In this document: positions 14,540 to 22,604 of the stretch, one piece after another
How the letters are laid out: each line of letters begins with the position of its first letter
Position numbering within the stretch: position 1 is the first letter of the stretch
Assembly (NCBI GenBank): GCA_946221035.1
Contig: CAMIME010000002.1
Coordinates: 1 to 64,000, forward strand
DNA: 64,000 nt
Reading direction: 5' to 3'
Source: an uncultured Campylobacter sp.
GTDB taxonomy: Bacteria > Actinomycetota > Actinomycetes > Mycobacteriales > Mycobacteriaceae
Translations under genes and position numbers: made by a program
The notes under the pieces: generated by a model
Told to the model about the DNA's origin: nothing
Seen by the model: the letters and a program-made list of their open reading frames with translations, nothing else
Database searches by the model: none

Positions 14540-14930
14540 TCACCGCTGCCCCCACAGGCGGAGCGGGCGGTCACCTGCTGTTCCACAACGTTATCCACAG
14601 GTGTGGAAACTTCCCTGTGGGGCGTTATCCACAAGGGCCGCACAGCCTGTGGAAAACTGGAAAACTCCGTGAGCTGCGGAAAAGCCAGAAGTCTCAACCG
14701 CTACTTCACAGTTATCCACAGCGCTGTGGGCAGAAGACCTGTGTAATTGTGATGTCCCGTTATTGTTTACCCGCCCTACCTTGCAGTGTCGAACACCATC
14801 GGCTGTGGATGATTCCAAAGCTCGAACGCCTGTCCAGATTTTTGGGGCAAACCTCGGCGTGGACGTGCAAAACCACAGCACAAAGCACACCTATGTAATT
14901 CCGGGGGTACCCGGCGTGTGATTTGTCTGT
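14540..14930. other. Chromosomal replication origin oriC
   Basis: This gene-free stretch lies between divergently transcribed dnaA and rpmH. Perfect DnaA boxes TTATCCACA are at 14591-14599, 14625-14633 and 14712-14720. An inverted TTTTCCACA is at 14648-14656, one-mismatch boxes are at 14602-14610 and 14804-14812, and further TGTGG/CCACA fragments lie between. Spacings between strong boxes are 34 and 87 bases. A relatively AT-rich stretch around 14740-14770 is a candidate unwinding element. The position at the strand switch of leading-strand genes supports this being the functional origin. Confidence 0.92.
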
Positions 14931-14933
14931 GAT

Positions 14934-14963
14934 TTGTCGCGGTGCCCCGCAGTCACGTACGCT
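14934..14963 (+). promoter_or_regulatory. Probable rpmH promoter
   Basis: TTGTCG (14934-14939) and TACGCT (14958-14963) are separated by 18 bases, a fair sigma-A promoter. It leaves a long 5' leader of about 180 bases before rpmH. Confidence 0.55.
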
Positions 14964-15152
14964 GGTCTCCGTCTTCACACCAGCCTCAGCTGATGTGCTT
15001 TTGAGAGCACCGTGTTCGCCGGGCCCCGGGGCACCGCGCGGAAACGATGCACGCGAGCGAGCTTCGCCGCAATCTCACACCACTCGTTTCATCTGGAACG
15101 GCCGCTGCCCCGGGATGAGGTGGCTGTTCGCGTTTGCTCCAAGGAGTTCACC

Positions 15153-15290
15153 GTGTCCAAGCGGACTTACCAGCCGAACAACCGCCGCCGCGCTCGCAAG
15201 CACGGCTTCCGCGCACGTATGCAGACCCGCGCCGGCCGCGCCATCGTGTCCGCCCGCCGCAAGAAGGGCCGCGCGAGCCTGACCGCATAG
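15153..15290 (+). CDS. rpmH: 50S ribosomal protein L34
   Basis: L34 is a very basic 45-residue protein of the large ribosomal subunit. The sequence [20 protein letters not shown] and the later [13 protein letters not shown] are diagnostic. GTG 15153 has an AAGGAG ribosome binding site 6 bases upstream. It is the first gene rightward of oriC and is followed at once by rnpA, the standard bacterial order. Confidence 0.98.
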   Translation: MSKRTYQPNNRRRARKHGFRARMQTRAGRAIVSARRKKGRASLTA

Positions 15291-15303
15291 GCGGTCTTCC
15301 GAC

Positions 15304-15651
15304 TTGTTACCCCGCCAGCACAAGCTTGCTTCCTCGGCCGACTTCAAGGCCACGATGAAGCAGGGTGTGCGGGCGGGGTCTCGCACTTTGGTGGTCCACC
15401 TGCACCAACGGAGCGACCCGGTCATCACAGGCGGGCCCCGGTTCGGCCTCGTGGTGTCCAAGCAGGTGGGAAATGCAGTCACGCGTCATGCGGTGTCGCG
15501 CAAATTGAGGGCGGTGGTGCAACACGGAGCCGTCGATAAGCTTGGGCGCAATTGTGATGTGGTGATTCGCGCGCTGCCGGCTGCTGCCACCGCAACCAGC
15601 GAGGAGCTGGCGCGCGACTTTGCCAAGGCGCTGGCGAAGGCGCAGCGGTAA
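15304..15651 (+). CDS. rnpA: Ribonuclease P protein component
   Basis: RnpA is the protein cofactor of RNase P, which trims tRNA 5' leaders. The 115-residue protein has the family segments MLPRQHKLASSADFKATMKQG, RFGLVVSKQVGNAVTRHAVSRKLR (the RNR-type RNA-binding motif is here VSRKLR) and a hydrophobic C-terminal half. The start is TTG at 15304, 13 bases after rpmH; no ATG or GTG fits the conserved N-terminus better. Its stop overlaps the yidD start (TAATG). Confidence 0.96.
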   Translation: MLPRQHKLASSADFKATMKQGVRAGSRTLVVHLHQRSDPVITGGPRFGLVVSKQVGNAVTRHAVSRKLRAVVQHGAVDKLGRNCDVVIRALPAAATATSEELARDFAKALAKAQR

Positions 15652-15923
15652 TGCCGTACTACAACTTCCTCGGCCAGGAGATCCCTGAGGCGCGAAGTCC
15701 CGCCGCAAAAGCGCTGGTGGCGCTCGTTCGCGGTTACCAAAAATACCTCTCCCCCCTTAAAATGAGCGGGAGTTGCCGCTTCATGCCCGTGTGCAGCGCA
15801 TACGCGCTCGAGGCGGTGTCACGGCACGGGGCGGTCCGCGGCGGCGCGATGGCGGCGGCACGCTTGTGTAAATGCGGCCCGTGGCACCCTGGCGGCTACG
15901 ACCCGGTACTGGAAAAGGAGTGA
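15651..15923 (+). CDS. yidD: Membrane protein insertion efficiency factor YidD
   Basis: YidD assists YidC/Sec-dependent membrane insertion. The 90-residue product contains LVRGYQKYLSPLKMSGSCRFMPVCSAYALEAVSRHG and CKCGPWHPGGYDPV, with the conserved Cys residues and the GGYDPV end typical of the family (motifs split here for reading). Its ATG overlaps the rnpA stop, and yidC follows 9 bases later, so the three are one transcript. An N-terminal extension of about 20 residues precedes the conserved core. Confidence 0.95.
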   Translation: MPYYNFLGQEIPEARSPAAKALVALVRGYQKYLSPLKMSGSCRFMPVCSAYALEAVSRHGAVRGGAMAAARLCKCGPWHPGGYDPVLEKE

Positions 15924-15932
15924 CACCGAGCT

Positions 15933-16898
15933 GTGTTGAATTTCGTTTACTGGCCGATCTCGTGGGTGCTGAAATTTTGGCACGAAGCGGTCGGCCTTGT
16001 CCTTGACAAGAGTTCGGGCATCTCCTGGATTCTGGCGATTGTGCTGCTGACCTGCACCGTGCGCGTGTTCCTGCTGAAGCCGATGGTGAACCAGATGCGC
16101 AGCATGCGCAAGATGCAGGAGATGCAGCCGCGGATGCAGGAAATCCGCGAGAAGTACAAGAACGACCAGCAGAAGATGGCCGCGGAAACGCAGAAGCTGT
16201 ACAAGGAGATGGGCACAAACCCGCTCGCCTCCTGCATCGTGCCGCTGGTGCAAATGCCCATCTTCCTGGGCCTGTTCCACGTGCTGCGCTCCTTCAACCG
16301 CACCGCCAGCCTGGGTATGAGCGTGGAGGAGAACCGCAACACCGCGAACTACGCCTTCGGCCCGGAAGACGTGCAGTCCTTCCTTGACGCCAACTTCTTC
16401 GGCGTGCCGCTATCCGCGTACATGTCGATGCCGGAGCAGGCGTACGCGGCCTTCACGGGCGTAGAGCTGACGCGGCCCCACATTATCGCCGTGTGCCTGC
16501 CGCTCGTCCTCATCTGTGCGCTGTTTACCCACTTCAACGCCCGCATGGCCATCGACCGCCAGAAGTCCCGCCGCGAGTCCGGCAAGGTGGCCGCCCCTAC
16601 CGGTGATACCGCGAAGATGATGGAATCCCAGATGGGCATGATGAACAACATGATGCTGTGGTTCATGCCGGTCATGATCCTGGGTTCCGGCTTCCTGTGG
16701 CACATCGGCCTGCTGTTCTACATGCTCACCAACAACGTGTGGACGTTCTTCCAAACCCGCATCCTGTACTCCAAGATGGACAAGGAAGAGGAAGAGGAAG
16801 AGGCCCGCAAGGTGGAGCTGAAGCGCTCCACTGCGCCCGCACCGGGCGCACGCAAGGTGGACAAGCGCTCCAAGAAGCAGCGCAAGCAGGGCAAATAG
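15933..16898 (+). CDS. yidC: Membrane protein insertase YidC/Oxa1
   Basis: YidC inserts and folds inner-membrane proteins, alone or with SecYEG. The 321-residue protein has the actinobacterial form. An N-terminal helix (VLNFVYWPISWVLKFWHEAV) leads to a core beginning GISWILAIVLLTCTVRVFLLKP, which carries the substrate-groove Arg. A cytoplasmic coiled hairpin rich in Met/Gln follows, then three more helices and a very basic C-terminal tail that may contact ribosomes. GTG 15933 is preceded by GGAG at a suitable distance. Confidence 0.96.
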   Translation: MLNFVYWPISWVLKFWHEAVGLVLDKSSGISWILAIVLLTCTVRVFLLKPMVNQMRSMRKMQEMQPRMQEIREKYKNDQQKMAAETQKLYKEMGTNPLASCIVPLVQMPIFLGLFHVLRSFNRTASLGMSVEENRNTANYAFGPEDVQSFLDANFFGVPLSAYMSMPEQAYAAFTGVELTRPHIIAVCLPLVLICALFTHFNARMAIDRQKSRRESGKVAAPTGDTAKMMESQMGMMNNMMLWFMPVMILGSGFLWHIGLLFYMLTNNVWTFFQTRILYSKMDKEEEEEEARKVELKRSTAPAPGARKVDKRSKKQRKQGK

Positions 16899-16914
16899 CT
16901 TTTCGACGGCTAAC

Positions 16915-17556
16915 ATGAATGTCGTGTCGCAACTAGTTCCCAATGCCGCAACCAAGATTTTCGGTGACCGCCTCCCGCTGGCGGAGGCCTACCACCACTC
17001 CCTGTCCACCACGGCGGCGGAGCGCGGGTTCATCGGGCCGAAAGAGGTGGAGCGCCTGTGGGAACGCCACATCCTCAACTGCGCCGTCATCCAGGAGCAC
17101 TTCGCCTCGGATTTAAGAGTCGCCGACGTTGGCTCCGGCGCGGGCCTTCCCGGCATTCCGTTGGCGATTGCGCGCCCAGACCTGCGCATCACCCTCATCG
17201 AGCCGCTGCTGAAGCGCTCCACCTACCTCGCGGAGATTACTCAGCAGCTGGGGTTGGACAATGTCACCGTCACCCGCGGCCGGGCCGAGGAGCAGCCGAA
17301 AGCTGCCTTCGACGCCGTCACATCGAGGGCTGTCGCCCCGCTGGGTAAGCTCGCCGGGTGGTCGCTGCCGTTGGTTGTCGGCGGCGGTGAGATGATCGCC
17401 ATGAAGGGCGAGTCGGTGGCTGAGGAGCTGGAAAGGGACCGGGCCCAGATTGAGAAGGCCGGCGGGACCAACCCCACCATCCTCACCGTGGGTGCTGGCA
17501 CCCTGGAGCAGCCGACGACCCTGATCAGCATCACCCGGAAGAAGAAGGGCGCGTAA
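16915..17556 (+). CDS. rsmG: 16S rRNA (guanine-N7)-methyltransferase RsmG
   Basis: RsmG (GidB) methylates G527 of 16S rRNA using S-adenosylmethionine; its loss gives low-level streptomycin resistance in many bacteria. The 213-residue protein shows the start GPKEVERLWERHILNC, the SAM-binding motif VADVGSGAGLPGIPLA, LIEPLLKRSTYL, and VTSRAVAPLGKLAGW. It lies 16 bases behind yidC and directly abuts parA, as in most actinobacteria. No good ribosome binding site is visible, so translation may depend on read-through of the upstream mRNA. Confidence 0.96.
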   Translation: MNVVSQLVPNAATKIFGDRLPLAEAYHHSLSTTAAERGFIGPKEVERLWERHILNCAVIQEHFASDLRVADVGSGAGLPGIPLAIARPDLRITLIEPLLKRSTYLAEITQQLGLDNVTVTRGRAEEQPKAAFDAVTSRAVAPLGKLAGWSLPLVVGGGEMIAMKGESVAEELERDRAQIEKAGGTNPTILTVGAGTLEQPTTLISITRKKKGA

Positions 17557-18477
17557 GTGGAAGAGGAAACCATGGGTGCACACCGCTCAAACCGCTCGCA
17601 ACGCAGCGGTACCCCTTTGCCGAAGCCTGAGCACCCGCGCGTGATCACTGTGGCGAACCAGAAGGGTGGCGTGGGAAAAACCACCACCAGCGTCAACCTG
17701 GCTGCCAGCATGGCGCACCAGGGCTTGAAAACGTTGGTCATTGACTTAGACCCGCAGGGAAACGCCTCCACCGCCCTGGGCGCCGAACACGGCCCCGGCA
17801 CCACCTCCAGCTACGAGGTGCTCATTGGCAACGCCACGCCCGAGGAGGCACTCCAGGAGAACCCGGACAACGACCTGCTGTTCTGCATCCCAGCCACCGC
17901 GGACCTTTCGGGCGCGGAGGTGGAGCTGGTCTCCATGGTGCGGCGCGAGTACCGGCTGCACGACGCGATTAGGAAAGGGTTCCTGCAGGAGCACGGGTTC
18001 GACTACGTCTTCATCGATTGCCCTCCCTCCCTCGGCATGCTCACCATCAACGCGATGACGGCGGTGGATGAGGTCCTCATCCCCATCCAGTGCGAGTACT
18101 ACGCGCTGGAGGGTGTGGGCCAGTTGCTGCACAACATCGGGATGATCCGGGAGTACCTGAACAACAACCTGCACATCTCCGCGGTCTTGTTGACAATGTA
18201 CGACGCGCGCACGCGGCTCGCCGCCGACGTCGCCGACGAGGTGCGCGGGCAGTTCGGCCAAGTGGTGCTGAACAACGTGATCCCGCGCTCGATTAAGGTC
18301 TCGGAGGCACCGGGTTACGGCCAGACGGTCATCGACTACGACCCGTCCTCCCGCGGCGCACTCGCCTACTTCGACGCATCGAAGGAGCTGGCTTTGCGCG
18401 GCGATTACCAGCCGCACCCGACGACAGGCCCGATCGGCGTGAGCCCCGCGGTTTACGCCCAGCTTGAACAGGAGTAA
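17557..18477 (+). CDS. parA: Chromosome partitioning ATPase ParA
   Basis: ParA is a nucleoid-bound ATPase that pulls ParB–parS complexes toward the cell poles. The 306-residue protein has the deviant Walker [16 protein letters not shown] (about residues 34-48), the DLDPQGNAS switch, FIDCPPSLG, and the family C-terminus. GTG 17557 abuts the rsmG stop; ATG 17572, five codons on, is an alternative start with a better codon. It is followed by parB after 2 bases, and five parS sites lie 9-28 kb to its right in this window. Confidence 0.97.
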   Translation: MEEETMGAHRSNRSQRSGTPLPKPEHPRVITVANQKGGVGKTTTSVNLAASMAHQGLKTLVIDLDPQGNASTALGAEHGPGTTSSYEVLIGNATPEEALQENPDNDLLFCIPATADLSGAEVELVSMVRREYRLHDAIRKGFLQEHGFDYVFIDCPPSLGMLTINAMTAVDEVLIPIQCEYYALEGVGQLLHNIGMIREYLNNNLHISAVLLTMYDARTRLAADVADEVRGQFGQVVLNNVIPRSIKVSEAPGYGQTVIDYDPSSRGALAYFDASKELALRGDYQPHPTTGPIGVSPAVYAQLEQE

Positions 18478-18479
18478 CT

Positions 18480-19430
18480 ATGGCAACGGAACGCAAGGGC
18501 GGCCTCGGACGGGGCCTGGCGGCGCTGATCCCGACGGTGGACACCTCGGGCAAGACCCCGAACCTGGGCACCGACGCCACGGACGTCATCTTCGGCGGCA
18601 AGATCTCGGGCGCCCCGACTGTCACCCCTCCGCCGGTCAGCGGCGCGCGCTACCAGGAGATCCCGCTGGGCCAGATCGTGCCCAACCCCAAGCAGCCACG
18701 CCAGGTGTTCGACGAGGATGACCTGGCGGAGCTCGTCCACTCCATCAAGGAGTTTGGTCTGCTCCAGCCCATCGTGGTGCGCCAAACCGAGGACGGCTAC
18801 GAGCTCATCATGGGCGAGCGCCGGTGGCGCGCCGCCTCCAAGGCCGGCCTGAAGCACATCCCGGCCATCGTGCGCGAGACCTCCGACGAGGACCTGCTGC
18901 GCGACGCGCTGCTGGAAAACATCCACCGCGTGCAGCTCAACCCGCTGGAAGAGGCGGCAGCGTACCAGCAGCTTCTCGACGAATTCGGGGTCACCCAAGA
19001 GCAACTCGCCGACCGCCTCGGCCGCTCCCGCCCGGTGATCACCAACGCCATCCGCCTGCTGGGCCTGCCCATCAACGTTCAGCGTCGCGTGGCCGCCGGC
19101 GTGCTCTCCGCCGGCCACGCCAGGGCCCTCCTCGGTCTCAAGGACGCGGACGCCCAGGAGCAACTCGCGGACCGGGTTGTCGCCGAAGGCATGTCTGTGC
19201 GCGCCACGGAGGAGGCGGTGAGCCTGATCAACCGCGAGGGGATCCAGCAGAAGCGTAAGACCACCCCTCTTCCGCAGCCGGAGTACCTCACCCAGGCCGC
19301 CGATACCCTTGCAGACGCGTGGGACACCAAGGTGTCGGTGACCATGGGCAAGAGGAAGGGCAAGATCGTTGTCGAGTTCGGGGATAAGGACGACTTCGAG
19401 CGGATCATGGGGTTGATCCAGGGAAGCTAG
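18480..19430 (+). CDS. parB: Chromosome partitioning protein ParB
   Basis: ParB binds parS and slides along DNA as a CTP-dependent clamp that recruits ParA and SMC. The 316-residue protein has an N-terminal ParA-interacting stretch ([14 protein letters not shown]), box I ([10 protein letters not shown]), the CTP-binding GERRWRAA motif, and the parS-reading helix-turn-helix ([17 protein letters not shown]). A C-terminal dimerisation domain ends at ...[12 protein letters not shown]. The ATG follows parA by 2 bases. Its stop overlaps the convergent cwlM stop by 4 bases with no terminator hairpin. Confidence 0.97.
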   Translation: MATERKGGLGRGLAALIPTVDTSGKTPNLGTDATDVIFGGKISGAPTVTPPPVSGARYQEIPLGQIVPNPKQPRQVFDEDDLAELVHSIKEFGLLQPIVVRQTEDGYELIMGERRWRAASKAGLKHIPAIVRETSDEDLLRDALLENIHRVQLNPLEEAAAYQQLLDEFGVTQEQLADRLGRSRPVITNAIRLLGLPINVQRRVAAGVLSAGHARALLGLKDADAQEQLADRVVAEGMSVRATEEAVSLINREGIQQKRKTTPLPQPEYLTQAADTLADAWDTKVSVTMGKRKGKIVVEFGDKDDFERIMGLIQGS

Positions 19431-20581
19431 GCCAGCTCCTCGCGCAGCAGCTCCTTGAAGGAGTAGGTGCCGGTGGGCCGATTGTCGTGGTCGAGGAGGT
19501 ACAGGCGCTTGACCGCCACCACCACGGCCTCTGCGATGGCGTCGCGCTGGGAGGGGTCGGTGAGCACCGCCACGTCTCCCGGGTTCGACAGGTAGCCTGC
19601 CACCACCTCGACGGAGGGCATGCGCGTCATGCGCAGCATGTCCCACGTGCGCGCGTGGTTCCGGCAGTTCTGCAGGTTCGTCCGCGCGGCGATCTCACGC
19701 TGGATGTAGCCGGAGAGGGTCTCCCCGGTCAGCGAGGTGTTGCCGTTTTCAGACCCGAAGTAGAAGGTGGCCACGCCGTTGGCCAGCTCGTTCGGGTAGT
19801 GGTCCAGCTGCAGGGAGATGACCAGGTCCGCTTTGAACCCGTTGGCGAGATCGGCCCGCTGCTTGCTCGAGGGGTTGTCGCCGCGCGGCCTGGACAAGAT
19901 GGTCTCCATGCCGATTGCCACCATCCGGCCCTCGATGCGCTGGGCGAGGTCCCACAGGATCTCCTCCTCCGTGATCGAGCCGTAGGGCCCGCTCACCGAC
20001 ACACCCACGTCCGCGCCCCCGAGCGCCGGGTCGATCACGATACGTTTCCCAGCGAGGTTGGGGCCCGCCTGGCGCACGGATTCGCGTTCTCTGATCGCGT
20101 TGGCGGACCCGCCCGTAATCCGGCGCCCGAGCAGCGAAAGGGCGTGCAAGGTGTCCGGCCCGCACACCCCGTCGTCCTGCAGGCCCGAGTTGATCTGGTA
20201 GTTCATCACCGCTTCGTGGGTGCGCTGGCCGAAACGCCCGTCGATGCGGTGGGAGTAGAAGCCGAGCTCGTGGAGTTGGGTCTGCAGCTGCGCCACATCG
20301 TCGCCCACGAGCTCCGCACCGGGCTGGAAGCTCAGCACGCGGGCGCCCAGGGTGTAGCTGGCCTCGCGCAACTCCCGCAGGGTTGTCTCGTCAATCGTGC
20401 CGGTGGGCAGGATGCCGCGGGATTGCTGGAAGGCTTTCAAGGCGTCGGCCAGGGACTCGTCGAAAAGCATCTCGCTCTCTGAGAAGCGGCGGGTGCTGTC
20501 GATGTCGCCTTCGTAGCCGTCGATGAGCCCAAGGCGCGCGAGCGTCATCCGAACTTCGGCGACGCGGTACCTTTCTCGCAC
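19427..20581 (-). CDS. cwlM: CwlM-like peptidoglycan regulator (pseudo-amidase)
   Basis: The 384-residue protein has two peptidoglycan-binding-type modules (about residues 1-70 and 85-160, the latter with [13 protein letters not shown] and DGVCGPDTL). A C-terminal amidase_3 fold starts at [11 protein letters not shown] (about 173). In active amidases that strand reads DPGHGG and the later one SIHAN. Here they are DPALGG and SLQLD, so two zinc-binding His are missing and amidase activity is unlikely. Mycobacterial CwlM is an essential regulator that activates MurA, and this protein probably does the same. No signal peptide is seen. GTG 20581 follows AAAGG and lies behind trxA. Confidence 0.85.
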   Translation of the reverse strand: MRERYRVAEVRMTLARLGLIDGYEGDIDSTRRFSESEMLFDESLADALKAFQQSRGILPTGTIDETTLRELREASYTLGARVLSFQPGAELVGDDVAQLQTQLHELGFYSHRIDGRFGQRTHEAVMNYQINSGLQDDGVCGPDTLHALSLLGRRITGGSANAIRERESVRQAGPNLAGKRIVIDPALGGADVGVSVSGPYGSITEEEILWDLAQRIEGRMVAIGMETILSRPRGDNPSSKQRADLANGFKADLVISLQLDHYPNELANGVATFYFGSENGNTSLTGETLSGYIQREIAARTNLQNCRNHARTWDMLRMTRMPSVEVVAGYLSNPGDVAVLTDPSQRDAIAEAVVVAVKRLYLLDHDNRPTGTYSFKELLREELA

Positions 20582-20603
20582 GGAGAACCTTTCTTCATCG
20601 AAT

Positions 20604-20936
20604 CTAGAGATGGGCCTGCAGCTGCTTCACAATCTGCGACTTCGGCCGCACGCCCACGAACTCCTCCACCTTCTTTCCGCCGGAGAAGACCAGCACGGTG
20701 GGGATGGACATGACCTGGAACATGGCACCCAGGGTGCGCTCCTCGTCCACGTTGACCTTGGCCACCTTGACCTGGCCGTCCAGCTCCGCGGCGATCTCGT
20801 CCAAGATCGGCGAGAGCTTGCGGCACGGCCCGCACCACTCCGCCCAGAAGTCCACGAGCACCGGAATGTCGGACTCGACGACCTCGGACTTGAAGGTGCT
20901 TTGGGTGACGTTGACTGGAGCGCTCATGGTGGACAC
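20604..20936 (-). CDS. trxA: Thioredoxin
   Basis: Thioredoxin is a small dithiol carrier that reduces ribonucleotide reductase, peroxidases and other proteins. The 110-residue product has the active site WAEWCGPCRK (about residues 29-38), the following cis-Pro in SIPTVLVF, and the GVRPKSQI C-terminal helix. It starts 11 bases after trxB, so reductase and substrate come from one mRNA under the upstream sigM promoter. In C. glutamicum the gene at this place is called trxC. Confidence 0.96.
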   Translation of the reverse strand: MSTMSAPVNVTQSTFKSEVVESDIPVLVDFWAEWCGPCRKLSPILDEIAAELDGQVKVAKVNVDEERTLGAMFQVMSIPTVLVFSGGKKVEEFVGVRPKSQIVKQLQAHL

Positions 20937-20947
20937 TCTACCGCGCC

Positions 20948-21934
20948 CTAGAGCGCTTCAAGGTAGTGCTGCGCATCCAGCGCCGCGCGGCAGCCGGAAC
21001 CCGCCGCGGAAATCGCCTGCCGGTAGGTCTTGTCCACGAGGTCGCCGCACGCGAACACGCCGGGCACTGAAGTGCGTGTCGACGGCTCCGTGACCACCAC
21101 ATACCCCTCATCATCCGTCTCCACCTGTCCATCCAAGAACCCGGAGCGCGGATCGTGCCCGATGGCGACGAATAGGGCGGTCGCATCCAACACTGAGCGC
21201 TCCCCCGTCTCCACGTTCAGGATGTTCAAGCCGCCGACCTTGCCGTCCTTTTCCTCCACCGACTCGACGACCGTGTTGGTGAGGAACTCAATTTTCTCGT
21301 TCTCGCGGGCGCGGGCCAGCATGATCTTGGAGGCGCGGAAGTTCTCCGAGCGGTGGATGAGTGTCACCTTGGAGCCGAACTTGGTCAAAAACGTCGCCTC
21401 CTCCATCGCCGAGTCACCGCCGCCGACGACAGCGATGTGCTGGTCTTTGAAAAAGAAGCCGTCGCAGGTGGCGCAGGTCGATACGCCCCGACCGGTCAGC
21501 TCCGCCTCGCCCGGAATACCCAGATGCCGGTGTGCCGCACCGGTGGCCAGGATGACGGCGCGGGCCTTGAACTCCTCCCCGTCGACGACGACCTTTTTCA
21601 CCTCGCCGGAGAAGTCCACCGACTCCACCAGCTCCGTGCGCAGGTCTGCCCCAAACTTCTCGGCCTGGGCGCGCATGTTCATCATGAGGTCTGGGCCCAT
21701 GATGCCGTCTTCGAACCCGGGGAAGTTCTCCACCTCGGTGGTGTTCATGAGCTCGCCGCCGTACTCGTAGCCCTCAAACACAACCGGGTTGAGCTCCGCG
21801 CGCGCCGCGTAGAGCGCCGCCGTGTAGCCCGCGGGCCCGGACCCGATGATGATGAGGTCGTGGGTGGAGCCATCGGAAGCCTTCGCCTCGGCTTCCGGCT
21901 GCGTGTTCAAAGTGATGAGGCCGGGGATAGTCAT
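20948..21934 (-). CDS. trxB: Thioredoxin reductase
   Basis: TrxB is an FAD/NADPH flavoenzyme that reduces thioredoxin. The 328-residue protein shows the FAD motif [19 protein letters not shown], the redox-active STCATCDG (CxxC, about residues 151-154), the NADPH motif [12 protein letters not shown], and [10 protein letters not shown] near the C-terminus. It follows sigM by 15 bases and precedes trxA, so SigM can raise its own disulfide-repair system. Confidence 0.97.
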   Translation of the reverse strand: MTIPGLITLNTQPEAEAKASDGSTHDLIIIGSGPAGYTAALYAARAELNPVVFEGYEYGGELMNTTEVENFPGFEDGIMGPDLMMNMRAQAEKFGADLRTELVESVDFSGEVKKVVVDGEEFKARAVILATGAAHRHLGIPGEAELTGRGVSTCATCDGFFFKDQHIAVVGGGDSAMEEATFLTKFGSKVTLIHRSENFRASKIMLARARENEKIEFLTNTVVESVEEKDGKVGGLNILNVETGERSVLDATALFVAIGHDPRSGFLDGQVETDDEGYVVVTEPSTRTSVPGVFACGDLVDKTYRQAISAAGSGCRAALDAQHYLEAL

Positions 21935-21949
21935 GGCGCCTAAGTCTAA

Positions 21950-22495
21950 TCACCCCTCCCCAATCGCCGCGGCGACAGCTTCGCGCGCCCGGTACCTGCG
22001 CGATTTCACCGTTCCCGGCTGCACCCCCAGTTCCCTGGCCGCGCGGTCGACACTCAGCCCGTCAACGTCCAGCAGCAAAAGCGCCTTGCGTTGCGCCGAC
22101 GGCAGGCCCGCCACCGCCTTCCGGATCGCCATCACTCGCTCCGCCTGTTCCATCGGGTTGTACGCCAGGAACTTGTTGGCGTCCTGGGTGACGGAATCGT
22201 GGTCGTCCAGGCTCGTGTCACTTCGCACGTAGCGGCGCTGGTGGTCGATGGCGGCGTTGACCGTCATGCGGTGCAGCCAGGTCGACAGCTTCGCCTCGCC
22301 CCGGTAGTTGTGCATGCTGCGCGCGGCTTTGAAGAAGGCCTCTTGCACGATGTCTTGGGCGTCTTGCTCATCGCGCGCGTAGTTGCGCGCCACGTAGTAC
22401 ATGCGCTGCCAGTGGCGCCGGACGATGACCTTGAAGGCCCGCGTGTCCCCTCCGACGTAGTCCGCGACCAGTTGCCGGTCATTGCGGTGTTGCAT
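21950..22495 (-). CDS. sigM: ECF RNA polymerase sigma factor SigM
   Basis: SigM is an extracytoplasmic-function sigma factor that in corynebacteria answers disulfide stress and drives trxB and trxA. The 181-residue protein has sigma region 2 (QDAQDIVQEAFFKAARSM, then LSTWLHRMTVNAAIDHQRR) and region 4 with the helix-turn-helix GLSVDRAARELGVQPGTVKSRRYRAR. No separate anti-sigma gene follows. ATG 22495 was chosen because region 2 starts about 30 residues later. It lies 109 bases behind murJ and is first of sigM–trxB–trxA–cwlM. Confidence 0.93.
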   Translation of the reverse strand: MQHRNDRQLVADYVGGDTRAFKVIVRRHWQRMYYVARNYARDEQDAQDIVQEAFFKAARSMHNYRGEAKLSTWLHRMTVNAAIDHQRRYVRSDTSLDDHDSVTQDANKFLAYNPMEQAERVMAIRKAVAGLPSAQRKALLLLDVDGLSVDRAARELGVQPGTVKSRRYRAREAVAAAIGEG

Positions 22496-22604
22496 GGTGT
22501 TCCCCCCCTTAGTAAAGCCCCCTGAATACGCCCCTCAGTGTGCCCCAGCAGCCCCCTCCACCGAAAGGGGCTGCACACTTTAATGGACACTCAAGAATGG
22601 ACAC

